A stretch of 64,000 nucleotides of DNA from Mitsuaria sp. WAJ17. Lineage in GTDB: Bacteria > Pseudomonadota > Gammaproteobacteria > Burkholderiales > Burkholderiaceae_C. The position numbers and the translations under genes are program-made. Location of the stretch: assembly GCF_014174515.1 (NCBI RefSeq), contig NZ_JACJUG010000010.1, positions 62,001 through 126,000 of the forward strand, in the 5' to 3' direction. Below the pieces are notes generated by a model that saw only the letters and a program-made list of their open reading frames with translations, did no database searches and was not told the origin of the DNA. This document shows positions 38,086 through 46,368 of the stretch, piece after piece. How positions within the stretch are numbered: position 1 is the stretch's first letter; every line of letters starts with the position of its first letter.

Positions 38086-38823
38086 TCAGGGTGCCAGGTC
38101 GAAGACCAGCACCTCGGCACCCTCGCCGTCGGCCAACTGGAGCTGCTCCACATCCTTCAGCTGCAGGGCATCGCCAGCGGCCAGGCGCTGGCCGTTGGCG
38201 CTGAGTTTGCCGCGGATCAGGTGCACATAGGCCAGACGGCCAGCGGGCAGGGCCAGGGTCCCACTTTCCGCACCATCAAACAGGCCGGCGTAGACCCGGG
38301 CGTTGGCATGGATCATCACGGCGTCCACGGCACTGGCCTCGCCCGCCGGCGCCGCGATCAGGGCCAGGCGACCGCGCTTGCGCTGCACCTCGATGTGCTT
38401 CTGCTCATAGCCCGGCGCCACGCCGCGCTGGTTGGGCTGGATCCAGATCTGCAGGAAGTGGGTGGCGCGGTCCTTGGCGTGGTTGAACTCGCTGTGCAGC
38501 ACGCCGGTGCCAGCACTCATGCGCTGCACGTCGCCCGGGCGGATCACGCCCGCATTGGCGGCGTCAGCATCACCGTTGCCCATGCTGTCACGGTGGGCCA
38601 GCTCGCCGTCCAGCACGTAGCTGATGATCTCCATGTCGCGGTGGCCGTGGGTGCCAAAGCCAGTGCCGGGGGCAATGCGGTCCTCGTTGATCACTCGCAG
38701 GGCACCGAAGCCCATGCGGGCCGGGTCGTAGTAGTCGGCAAAGGAAAAGCTGTGGAAACTCTTCAGCCAGCCATGGTCGGCATAGCCTCGGTCACAGGAA
38801 CGGATCAGCTGGGTTTGGGACAT
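38086..38823 (-). CDS. Pirin family protein (YhhW-like)
   Basis: The 245-residue bicupin carries metal ligands in the N-terminal cupin, His59 and His61 (GTHGHRDMEIISYVL) and His110 and Glu112 (GVLHSEFNH), as in YhhW, which acts on quercetin as a 2,3-dioxygenase in vitro. Compared with human pirin there is a short insertion (GNGDADAANAG) between the ligand pairs. The C-terminal cupin lacks metal ligands, as usual. It is divergent from a LysR regulator with an operator between them, a common arrangement that points to LysR control. Confidence 0.92.
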   Translation of the reverse strand: MSQTQLIRSCDRGYADHGWLKSFHSFSFADYYDPARMGFGALRVINEDRIAPGTGFGTHGHRDMEIISYVLDGELAHRDSMGNGDADAANAGVIRPGDVQRMSAGTGVLHSEFNHAKDRATHFLQIWIQPNQRGVAPGYEQKHIEVQRKRGRLALIAAPAGEASAVDAVMIHANARVYAGLFDGAESGTLALPAGRLAYVHLIRGKLSANGQRLAAGDALQLKDVEQLQLADGEGAEVLVFDLAP

Positions 38824-38881
38824 GGTGCGGTTCTCCTGTCCTCACTGTAGGGATCCCCGCCCAGGCCGGGGTCGAGTGCGC

Positions 38882-38908
38882 TTGAAGCCATCGTTCAAAT
38901 AAGATGAA
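38882..38908. promoter_or_regulatory. LysR-type operator between pirin and LysR genes
   Basis: TTGAA-GCCATCG-TTCAA (38882-38898) and the overlapping TTCAAATAAGATGAA (38894-38908, containing a T-N11-A core) lie in the 88-base divergent gap, directly before the regulator ATG at 38912. TGAAGCCAT occurs twice, 22 bases (two helical turns) apart. This is the form expected for the recognition and activation sites of a LysR regulator. Confidence 0.55.
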
Positions 38909-38911
38909 GCC

Positions 38912-39922
38912 ATGCCGCCCAAAGAACCTGCCAGCCCCTACGCCATTGGCACCCTTTCGCTGGAAACCCAGCAGACCAGCCGACGCGTGCTGACGCCCGA
39001 AGCCCTGTCCATGATGGACAGCATCGCCCGCACCGGCAGCTTCGCCGCCGCCGCGCGTGAAATGGGCAAGGTGCCCTCCGCACTCACCTACAGCGTGCGC
39101 CAACTGGAGGACGCCCTGGATGTGCTCCTCTTCGACCGCAGCTCGCGCCAGGCCGTGCTGACCGCTGCCGGGCAGGAGCTCCTGGCCGAGGGCCGCCGCC
39201 TTCTGCAGGAAATGGACGCCGTGGCCAACCGCGTGCGTCGCGTGGCCACGGGTTGGGAAAGCACACTGACGGTGGCCATTGACGACGCCATCGCCCGCCG
39301 GGCGGTCTATGACCTCATGGAAGCCTTCTTCCAGCTGAGGGAGGACGGCCTGCCGCCGCCCACTCGGCTGAAGCTGCGCACCGAGGTACTGGCGGGCACC
39401 TGGGAGGCCCTGAGCTCGGGCCAGGCCGACCTGGCCATCGGCACCACCACCCAGCCGCCCGGCAGCAGCTTCCACTGCGAGCCCCTGGGCGAGATGGAGA
39501 TGATCTTCGTCGTGGCCCCCCACCACCCGCTGGCCAGCCATGAGGGTGCGCTGGACCCGGGCACCATCGCCCTGCACCGCATCATCGCGGTAGCCGACAC
39601 GGCCCGGCAACTGCTGCCCATGACCGTTGGCGTCATGCCAGGCCAGGAGGTGCTGACCATGCCCTCCATGGCCGCCAAGCTGGAGGCCCTGCTGCGCGGT
39701 CTGGGCTGCGGTTCCCTGCCCCGCTCCATGGTTCGGCGGCATGTGGAGGCGGGCCGCCTCGTGCACAAGCCCTATGCCCAGCCGCGCCCACCCGTGGTGC
39801 TGAACTACGCCTGGCGCGCCGGCCATCCGCCGGCGCGTGCCCTGACCTGGTGGCTGCAGCAGCTGCGCAGCCCCGTCACACGGGGGGCTCTGCTGGAGCA
39901 GCATGAGGGCCTGCTGCTGTGA
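38912..39922 (+). CDS. LysR family transcriptional regulator
   Basis: The 336-residue protein has a winged helix-turn-helix at about residues 28-90 ([50 protein letters not shown]) followed by a LysR substrate-binding domain ([22 protein letters not shown] onward). It has about 25 extra N-terminal residues before the helix-turn-helix. It resembles AaeR/YhaJ-like regulators of aromatic or quinone stress, which would fit the divergent pirin, but the effector is unknown. The gene probably autoregulates through the operator that touches its own start. Confidence 0.9.
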   Translation: MPPKEPASPYAIGTLSLETQQTSRRVLTPEALSMMDSIARTGSFAAAAREMGKVPSALTYSVRQLEDALDVLLFDRSSRQAVLTAAGQELLAEGRRLLQEMDAVANRVRRVATGWESTLTVAIDDAIARRAVYDLMEAFFQLREDGLPPPTRLKLRTEVLAGTWEALSSGQADLAIGTTTQPPGSSFHCEPLGEMEMIFVVAPHHPLASHEGALDPGTIALHRIIAVADTARQLLPMTVGVMPGQEVLTMPSMAAKLEALLRGLGCGSLPRSMVRRHVEAGRLVHKPYAQPRPPVVLNYAWRAGHPPARALTWWLQQLRSPVTRGALLEQHEGLLL

Positions 39923-40842
39923 GTCGATACGCAGCGGGCCCTGCCTATCGTGGCCGCTTCGCCCCCTCTCCCACCGGCCTTCTTCATGCCGGCTCCCTGG
40001 TCGCGGCACTGGCCAGTTGGCTGGACGCGCGCGCCCACGGCGGTCAATGGCTGGTGCGCATCGAGGACCACGACCAGGGCCGTTGCGTGCCCGGTGCGGA
40101 TCAGGCCATCCTCGCCCAGCTCCAGACCCTGGGGCTGATGCCCGACGAGCCGCCCGTCTGGCAGTCGCAGCGACAGGCGCTGTACGCCCGGGCCCTGCAA
40201 CGCCTGATGGAGAGCGGCTGGGTCTATGGCTGCGACTGCACGCGCAAGTCCATCGCCGACGCCCTGGCCGCGCAGGCACCGGGCAAGCCCAGGCACGGCG
40301 AGCTGGTCTACCCCGGCACCTGCCGGCATCGCCACCTCGGCCCGACGCAGGCCCGCGCCTGGCGCCTGCTGAGCACCGCTGACCTCGCAGGCACGCAAGA
40401 CCTGACCCTCAGCTGGCAGGACCGCCGCCTGGGCCCCCAACAGCAGTCACTGAGCGAGGCCGTGGGCGACTTCGTGCTGCGCCGCGCGGACGGGCTGTGG
40501 GCCTACCAGCTCTGTGTGGTGGTGGACGATGCCGATCAGGGCATCACAGACGTCGTCCGCGGCGAGGATCTGGCGGACAACACGCCGCGCCAGATCCGTC
40601 TCCAGCAGCTCCTGGGCCTGCCCGCCCTGCGCTACCTGCACACGCCCCTGGTGCTGGGTGCCAATGGCGAGAAGCTCTCCAAGCAAAACGGCGCACGACC
40701 GCTGGATCTGGACCAGCCGCTGGCCACGCTGCAGCGCGCCGGCGCCGCCCTGGGCCTGAACGCCCTTCCCGGCACGACGATCGCCGACTGGCTGGCCGCC
40801 GCCGTGAGGGCATGGACGGCGGCCGGCGCAGCCCTTCTTTGA
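39919..40842 (+). CDS. gluQ: Glutamyl-Q tRNA(Asp) synthetase
   Basis: GluQ-RS attaches glutamate to queuosine at position 34 of tRNA(Asp). The 307-residue protein is a truncated GluRS: class I motif [14 protein letters not shown] (HIGH equivalent), KLSKQNG (KMSKS equivalent), and the zinc site formed by CDCTR and YPGTCR; the anticodon-binding domain of a full GluRS is missing, as it should be. It starts with GTG overlapping the LysR stop (GTGA), so the two genes are co-translated although functionally unrelated. Confidence 0.94.
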   Translation: MSRYAAGPAYRGRFAPSPTGLLHAGSLVAALASWLDARAHGGQWLVRIEDHDQGRCVPGADQAILAQLQTLGLMPDEPPVWQSQRQALYARALQRLMESGWVYGCDCTRKSIADALAAQAPGKPRHGELVYPGTCRHRHLGPTQARAWRLLSTADLAGTQDLTLSWQDRRLGPQQQSLSEAVGDFVLRRADGLWAYQLCVVVDDADQGITDVVRGEDLADNTPRQIRLQQLLGLPALRYLHTPLVLGANGEKLSKQNGARPLDLDQPLATLQRAGAALGLNALPGTTIADWLAAAVRAWTAAGAALL

Positions 40843-40905
40843 TGGCATGATCCCGGGATTCGCGCATTTCGCGTTTTTTGCATTTCTCTCCACGAGGTTC
40901 CATCC

Positions 40906-41628
40906 ATGATCACCACCTCCACCGGCCTGCAGTACGAAGACACCCAGGTCGGCGACGGCGCCGAGGCCAAAGCCGGCCATGACGTGCGCGTGCACTACAC
41001 CGGCTGGCTGTACAAGGACGGCGTCAAGGGCGCCAAGTTCGACTCCAGCAAGGACCGCGGCCAGCCCTTCGAATTCGAGCTCGACGGCGGCATGGTGATC
41101 AAGGGTTGGGACGAGGGCGTGCAAGGCATGAAGATCGGAGGCACCCGTGTGTTGGTGATCCCGGCGCAGCTGGGCTATGGCGCCCGCGGCGCGGGTGGCG
41201 TCATTCCGCCCAATGCCACGCTGATGTTCGAGGTGGAGCTGCTGGGTCTGTCCGGCGGTTCCGAGCCGCTGGAACTGAATCTGCAGACCACCGCCAGCGG
41301 CCTGCAGTTCGAGGACGTGGTCCTGGGCGAAGGCACCGAGGCCGTCTCCGGCAAGCGTGTGATCGTGCACTACACCGGCTGGCTCTACAAGAACGGCCAG
41401 CGCGGCAAGAAGTTCGATTCCAGCAAGGACCGCAATGACCCCTTCAAGTTCCACCTCGACGCCGGCCAAGTCATCAAGGGCTGGGACGAGGGCGTGCAGG
41501 GCATGAAGGTCGGTGGCAAGCGCATGCTGGTGATCCCCTCCGAGCTGGGCTATGGCCCCTACGGCGCTGGCGGCGTGATCCCGCCCAACGCCACGCTGCT
41601 GTTCGAGGTGGAGCTGCTCGCCGTCTGA
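40906..41628 (+). CDS. Tandem-domain FKBP-type peptidyl-prolyl isomerase
   Basis: The 240-residue protein without a signal peptide consists of two FKBP domains in a row. Domain 1 (about 1-118) has [64 protein letters not shown]; domain 2 (about 124-240) has [64 protein letters not shown]. The domains are so alike that a recent internal duplication is likely. Both keep the aromatic pocket residues (Tyr, Phe, Asp, Trp). Single-domain versions are usual in Burkholderiales. Likely a cytoplasmic folding helper. Confidence 0.93.
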   Translation: MITTSTGLQYEDTQVGDGAEAKAGHDVRVHYTGWLYKDGVKGAKFDSSKDRGQPFEFELDGGMVIKGWDEGVQGMKIGGTRVLVIPAQLGYGARGAGGVIPPNATLMFEVELLGLSGGSEPLELNLQTTASGLQFEDVVLGEGTEAVSGKRVIVHYTGWLYKNGQRGKKFDSSKDRNDPFKFHLDAGQVIKGWDEGVQGMKVGGKRMLVIPSELGYGPYGAGGVIPPNATLLFEVELLAV

Positions 41629-41647
41629 GCCTCCCGCTGAACCAGGC

Positions 41648-42715
41648 TCAGGCCACGTCCTGGGCCGTGTCGGCCACTTCTGTGCCCGCACTGTGCGGGC
41701 GCAGCCTTTTCAGCAAGCCCTTGATCCAACGGCCGCCAAAATGCCGCAGAGCCGGCACCCAGGCCGCCGGGCGACGCAGGTCGAAGGCGACCAGGCCCAG
41801 GAACTCGCGGCGCTCGCTGACCCAGTCGCGCTTGTAGGCTTCGGATCCGTTGAGGTAGTCGATGAGCTGCACTTCGCCGCTGTTCAGCGTGTCCTGGAAC
41901 AGGTTGGCAGACAGTACCGTGCCCACGCCCAGCCTCGCGGCGCTGTCGCGGTAGGCCAGCTTGTAGATGCTGGCCACCCCCTCGTGCACCCACCACAGCT
42001 GGGCCGCCTGTGCCACGCCCTGCAGGCGCAGAACGCCCAGTCGCAGGCGCCCGTCGGCGGCTAGCAGCTGTACCAGTTCGCGGATGAACTCGGGGCGGGC
42101 CTCGCCCTGCTTCCAGCTGTCCCGGTAGACCGACTCGAAGTCCTGCAGCGCGCGGTCGAGCGCCGGTCCCGGCGCCTTCACAATCTCGACGCTCAGCCCA
42201 TGCTCGGCCACCAGGCGCTTGCGGGCGCGGCGTTCGGTGTTGCGCAGCCTGGACGAGCGCGTCGCCCAGTAGGGCTCGAAGCGCAGGCCCTCGCAGGGCA
42301 GCACCCAGTTCTCGAAGCAGTGGTACAGGTCCGTGCGGTAGCCCGCTGATGCCAGCCCGCCCTGCAGCAGGCGCAACTCGGCACTGCCCGCCTGCAAGGG
42401 CTGCAGGCTCAGCACGGCTCCTTGCGGATCTGCCCGCAGCTGTTGGCCCAACCGCGCAGCGGCCTGCGAGGCCTCGATCGAATCCCAGGCCGGTGCCGAA
42501 GGCTCAATCAGCGGCCCGAAGCGCGGGCTGTAGTAGTTGCCAAGCGCCGTCAGCCGGGCACCGGCAGGCGCGACGGGGCGCGCATGCCGGCACAGCCATA
42601 TCGACAGGCGACGACCGGCACTGGCTTCGGCACTGAACAACTCGGGCTCACCCTCCCCCCCCAGACCACGGGAGGCCATGAGGCGAAACCAGGGCGCCGT
42701 CTGGAACAAGGACAT
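41648..42715 (-). CDS. GNAT acyltransferase of the CelD/BcsL type
   Basis: The 355-residue protein is tentatively assigned to the GNAT-like Acetyltransf_6 group found in exopolysaccharide and cellulose loci. Features are WVLPCEGLRFEPYWATRSSRLRNTERRARKRL in the middle and, in the C-terminal half, DFESVYRDSWKQGEARPEFIRELVQLL followed by GVAQAAQLWWVHEGVASIYKLAYRDSAARLGVGTVL and LIDYLNGSEAYKRDWVSERREF, the usual acyl-CoA-binding and active region of such enzymes. It likely acylates a sugar of the polysaccharide; substrate unknown. Only 30 bases separate its start from the divergent beta-helix gene. Confidence 0.8.
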   Translation of the reverse strand: MSLFQTAPWFRLMASRGLGGEGEPELFSAEASAGRRLSIWLCRHARPVAPAGARLTALGNYYSPRFGPLIEPSAPAWDSIEASQAAARLGQQLRADPQGAVLSLQPLQAGSAELRLLQGGLASAGYRTDLYHCFENWVLPCEGLRFEPYWATRSSRLRNTERRARKRLVAEHGLSVEIVKAPGPALDRALQDFESVYRDSWKQGEARPEFIRELVQLLAADGRLRLGVLRLQGVAQAAQLWWVHEGVASIYKLAYRDSAARLGVGTVLSANLFQDTLNSGEVQLIDYLNGSEAYKRDWVSERREFLGLVAFDLRRPAAWVPALRHFGGRWIKGLLKRLRPHSAGTEVADTAQDVA

Positions 42716-42745
42716 CAGAGAATCGGGGCTGCCATTGCCCCGCCC

Positions 42746-44065
42746 ATGTCCATGAAAGTCCGACGACTGCCCCTCATTGCTGCTGCCCTGCTGCTGCTCG
42801 TGCTCATTGTCTCGTTCAAGCTGGTCTACGCGGACCTGGATCGCCTGGGCGGCACGCCCTGGACCTCCAAGCGCGGCAATGACTACGCCCGCTACCTGCT
42901 CAAGCGCCTGGAAGGCCATCCCAAGCTGGAGACGGTCTTCCAGCCACTGCTGCAGGGCTGGCAGTCCTGGCTGGAGCCGGAGGTGGACCTCAGCCAGCAC
43001 CCCGATCACGGCCGCGGCGCGCGCGCCGAAAGCGCCCGCAGTGTAAGACAGCAGGCCCTGGCCGGGCACGGCAAGATCGACGAGGACCTGGGCCGGCGCC
43101 TGCGACTGGTGGACAGCCCCGCCGCCCTGGAGCAGGCCCTGCAGGAGGCCCGGCCCGGTGACATCCTCGAGCTGGCCGATGGCCGCTACCCCATCACCCG
43201 CTCGCTGTGGACGCGCACCGCAGGCACGGCCGAGCAGCCTATCACCCTGCGCGCGGCCCACCCTCGCGCCGCCGTGCTGGTCTCGGAGACGGCCACGCTG
43301 TTCGAGATCACCGAGCCCCACTGGCACTTCGAGGACCTGGACATCGAAGGGCATTGCAAGCCGCCCGGCTGTGAGCACGCCTTGCATGTGACGGGCAAGG
43401 CCAGCCACTTCCGGGCGGAGAACAACGTGATCAGCGACTTCGATTCACACGTCAAGGTGAACGGCAGCAAGGGGCTGTTCCCCGACCATGGCCGCCTGAG
43501 CCGCAACACCCTGCTCAACAAGGGCGAGCGCGTCAGTGCACGCCCGGCCAACCCGGTGGACATCGTGGCCGCCAGCCACTGGGTGATCGGCGAGAACATC
43601 GTGCGCCACTTCGTGCACCCCGACGACAAGACCAGCAGCTACGGCATCTTCATGAAGGGCGGCGGCAGCAGCGGCCGCATCGAGCGCAACCTGGTCATCT
43701 GCGCGGCCCAGGGCGTATCTTCGCGCGGCACGCGGCTGGGGATTTCCTTCGGGGGAGGGCTGACCGGTCCCAGCTTCTGCCGGGATCAGCTGTGCCGCAC
43801 CGAGCACGAGAACGGTCTCGCACGCGCGAACATCGTGGCCAACTGCAATGACGCCGGCCTGGACATCAACCACTCGACCAGCATCACGCTGGAAGGCAAT
43901 GTGCTGATCAACACCGCCGGCATCAACGTGCGCGGCACCAGCCCCGCGGCACGGCTGATCGGCAACCTGGGCGACGGCTCCGTGCGGACCTTCGCCAACA
44001 AGGACGTCAGCAGCGACGGCCTGGGCCGCGCGCCGCTGGACGCACAGCTGAAGATCCTGCCCTGA
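42746..44065 (+). CDS. Membrane-anchored parallel beta-helix protein (polysaccharide lyase-like)
   Basis: The 439-residue protein has an N-terminal helix (MSMKVRRLPLIAAALLLLVLIVSF) acting as signal peptide or anchor. After a helical spacer, from about residue 120 the sequence shows PGDILELADGRYPITRSLWTRT and then successive right-handed beta-helix coils (HWHFEDLDIEGHC, HFRAENNVISDFDSHVKV, SGRIERNLVICAAQGVSSRG, LARANIVANCNDAGLDINHS, ITLEGNVLINTAGINVRG). This resembles chondroitinase-B/alginate lyase PL6-type proteins, although the catalytic residues cannot be confirmed. It is the only plus-strand gene in the exopolysaccharide region and is likely to trim or bind the polymer. ATG 42752 is an alternative start. 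Confidence 0.8.
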   Translation: MSMKVRRLPLIAAALLLLVLIVSFKLVYADLDRLGGTPWTSKRGNDYARYLLKRLEGHPKLETVFQPLLQGWQSWLEPEVDLSQHPDHGRGARAESARSVRQQALAGHGKIDEDLGRRLRLVDSPAALEQALQEARPGDILELADGRYPITRSLWTRTAGTAEQPITLRAAHPRAAVLVSETATLFEITEPHWHFEDLDIEGHCKPPGCEHALHVTGKASHFRAENNVISDFDSHVKVNGSKGLFPDHGRLSRNTLLNKGERVSARPANPVDIVAASHWVIGENIVRHFVHPDDKTSSYGIFMKGGGSSGRIERNLVICAAQGVSSRGTRLGISFGGGLTGPSFCRDQLCRTEHENGLARANIVANCNDAGLDINHSTSITLEGNVLINTAGINVRGTSPAARLIGNLGDGSVRTFANKDVSSDGLGRAPLDAQLKILP

Positions 44066-44071
44066 GCCCTT

Positions 44072-44110
44072 GTGGTGCGAGTGGGTGGTGCGAGTGGGTG
44101 GTGCGAGTGA
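44072..44110 (+). repeat. Three tandem copies of a 13-bp unit
   Basis: GTGGTGCGAGTGG occurs three times in a row (44072-44084, 44085-44097, 44098-44110, the last ending in A instead of G). It fills the 45-base gap between the beta-helix gene and the convergent deacetylase-glycosyltransferase gene, ending right at the latter's stop. It looks like a slippage-made minisatellite. Confidence 0.9.
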
Positions 44111-46354
44111 TCAGCCTCGCAGCGGTGCATCGTTGCTGCGCGCGTCGATGGAGATCATCAACTGCGCCAGCTGCCAGGCGCCATGCTGGCGCGAGGTGGG
44201 CGACACCGCCTCCAGGGTGCGCACCGGCTGGCGGCAGCTGGCCGCGTCCGCCGCGAAGGCATCGTAGGACTGCAGCAAGGCCGCCTCGATGGCCTGCTCG
44301 TCCAGCACATCGACATTGCGCACGCCCTCGAACTGCGCCAGGCGCTGCGCCGTGATGCCCGCGCAGTCCACCAGGGCCAGGATGGGCCGAAGCGCCCGCA
44401 GGTATTCGTAGATCTTGGCGGGGATCTGGTTGTTGAAGGCCGAGCCCTGGAACACCAGCAGCAGGTCCGCGCCCATCATTTCCTGCAGGGCCTGGCGATA
44501 GGGCACGGGGCCGGCCACATCGACCATGTCCTCCACACCGAACTTCTGGGCCAGCTCTCGGATGGCCTGGTCGGCGCCCGGCGCACGGAAACGCACGCAC
44601 AGGCGGGAGGCCTCGATGCGGCCACTGTCGCGCAGTCGGGCCATCACGCGGAAGAGGTTGCTGGGATCGCGCTCCTTGGGATAGATGGCGCCGCTGTGCA
44701 GCATCAGCAGGCGCCCGGGGGCGATGTCGAAGCGCTGCGCCTCGGCACCCACGAAAGAGCCCTCGTCGTAGCCGTTCTCGATCACATGGACGCGGCCTCG
44801 GGCCTCGGGGTAGCGGCGCTCGAAGAGCTGACGCGCGCCTTCCGTCGTCACCACGCAGCAGGTGGAGCGGCGCACCACCCAGCCCTCCAGGCGCGGCAGC
44901 AACCAGCGCTTGAGGCGGCTGGCGTCCCAGTCCTCGTGGTAGACAGGGTCTCGGAACTCTGCGATCCAGGGGCGGTTGGTCCAGCGGGCCACCATGCCGC
45001 CGATCAGATGGGCGGACAGGATGGGATAGGTGCTCCAGACCAGCTGCGCCTTGCGGCTGCGCACGAGGCGGATGCCGCGCCGCACGCCGCCAAAGAACCA
45101 GCTGGACCAGCGATCGGGCATGGCCAGCAGCTCGGGGTACTTGCCCCGGATGGAGAGATCGCGACGCACGTCCAGGGCCAGGGCGCGGTCCAGGCGGATG
45201 TCCGGCGGCACCTGGGCCATGAGGTCCACGCTGGTGCGCTCATAGGCACTGGCGCTGGCCGACAGCAGGCTCACGTCCCAGCCGGCCTCCGGCAGGATCT
45301 TGGCAAAGTTGAGGCTGCGCAGCACCCCGCTGGAGCCCGCCTGCGGCGGGAAATGGAAGGCCACCATCAAGGCGGCATGGGGACGTGCGGGTCGCGCCGG
45401 GTCGGGTTCGGGCGGTCGCATCAGATTGCCCAGCAACTGGAAGGCCCGGGACCTGGCCGTGGCGCCCCACGGCGTGAAGCGGCGCAGCTGCAGGAAGCAG
45501 CTCTCCAGCGTGGCATAGCCCTTCTGGGTGCTGACGCCGCAGGCATAGCCGGCACGGCGCACCATCTCCACATGCCGGCTGGTGTAATCCTTGCCGGGTT
45601 CACCATTGGGATAGGCAAAAGGCATGCGCTGGGGACCCAGGACGGCTTCGATATCAGCGCGGCTCTCGCGGATCTCGCGCTCCGCCTCTTCTTCACTGCA
45701 GCAGGACAGGATGGGATGGTTGACCGAATGGGCACCGATCTCCATGCCCATGGCCTGCAAGGCCTTCAAGTCCTCGCTGCCGAAGCAGTGGGGCCCGGCA
45801 TAGTCGGGTCCGCACAGGCGCTCCAGCTGGGCCATGGCTTCGTGGCGCTGGTCCTGGGGCTGGTACTTCAGCGCGGCCGTCACGAGCCGCACCGCATCGA
45901 CACGCCCCTCCCGGCAGCTGACATTCAACCCGGGCGTGGCCCCCGGCACGCCGGACAGGGTCGTCAGCCCTTGCGGCAGGTGGTGGATGGCGTGCTCGAT
46001 GCGCTCGTTCCACAGCGGCTGCCCGCGCAGCTGTGCCGTGGTGATGAAGAAGGTGCCACGCAAGCCCTGACCCTGCAGCCAAGGCGCAACATGCTCGATC
46101 CAGCTCTTGTAGCCATCGTCGAAGGTCAGCACGACAGCCGGCTCCTTGAGCAGGCCGGCGCGCAGCAGGTCCACGGCCTCAGTCAAGGCGAGGATGCGGA
46201 CGGAAGACCGCAGCTCGGTCACCAGGTCCTGGAAGCGCTCGAAGCTGTACTCGTGGGGGTCCAGCCGTTGCTCCTCGCGGGGCAGGCGATGGAAGGAGAG
46301 GATGGTCAGCTTGCCACGGCCGAACCTGCGGGTGAGAGATAGCATCATGGGCAT
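44111..46354 (-). CDS. Polysaccharide deacetylase fused to glycosyltransferase
   Basis: The 747-residue protein has two domains. The N-terminal part (about 1-300) is a NodB-type carbohydrate esterase 4 domain: TFDDGYKSW with Asp79 and Asp80, the zinc pair His209 and His213 in GAHSVNHP, and the AYPNGEPGKDY loop. The C-terminal part (about 326-747) is a GT-B glycosyltransferase of the GT4 kind (MVAFHFPPQAGSSGVLRSLNFAKIL, then LLMLHSGAIYPKERDPSNLF, and the donor region NQIPAKIYEYLRALRPILALVDC). The conserved catalytic bases are kept. It follows the O-ligase gene by 15 bases. Fusion implies that de-N-acetylation and sugar transfer act on the same polymer; donor and acceptor are unknown. An ATG at 46348 is an alternative start. 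Confidence 0.87.
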   Translation of the reverse strand: MPMMLSLTRRFGRGKLTILSFHRLPREEQRLDPHEYSFERFQDLVTELRSSVRILALTEAVDLLRAGLLKEPAVVLTFDDGYKSWIEHVAPWLQGQGLRGTFFITTAQLRGQPLWNERIEHAIHHLPQGLTTLSGVPGATPGLNVSCREGRVDAVRLVTAALKYQPQDQRHEAMAQLERLCGPDYAGPHCFGSEDLKALQAMGMEIGAHSVNHPILSCCSEEEAEREIRESRADIEAVLGPQRMPFAYPNGEPGKDYTSRHVEMVRRAGYACGVSTQKGYATLESCFLQLRRFTPWGATARSRAFQLLGNLMRPPEPDPARPARPHAALMVAFHFPPQAGSSGVLRSLNFAKILPEAGWDVSLLSASASAYERTSVDLMAQVPPDIRLDRALALDVRRDLSIRGKYPELLAMPDRWSSWFFGGVRRGIRLVRSRKAQLVWSTYPILSAHLIGGMVARWTNRPWIAEFRDPVYHEDWDASRLKRWLLPRLEGWVVRRSTCCVVTTEGARQLFERRYPEARGRVHVIENGYDEGSFVGAEAQRFDIAPGRLLMLHSGAIYPKERDPSNLFRVMARLRDSGRIEASRLCVRFRAPGADQAIRELAQKFGVEDMVDVAGPVPYRQALQEMMGADLLLVFQGSAFNNQIPAKIYEYLRALRPILALVDCAGITAQRLAQFEGVRNVDVLDEQAIEAALLQSYDAFAADAASCRQPVRTLEAVSPTSRQHGAWQLAQLMISIDARSNDAPLRG

Positions 46355-46368
46355 GGCTCGGGCCGGGC

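Noticed and set aside
40855..40885. Terminator between gluQ and the FKBP gene
   Set aside because: CGCG-CATTT-CGCG followed by TTTTTT has only a 4-bp stem; too weak to call.
41648..42715. FemAB-type XrtA protein
   Set aside because: The acyltransferase lacks the features I expect at the N-terminus of the XrtA-associated FemAB group, so I call it a CelD/BcsL-type GNAT.
44072..44110. Possible CRISPR remnant
   Set aside because: Unit is 13 bp with no spacers; a tandem minisatellite, and no cas genes are near.
44183..46342. 719-codon plus-strand frame opposite the deacetylase-glycosyltransferase gene
   Set aside because: Antisense to a protein with intact catalytic motifs; no domain in the mirror product.
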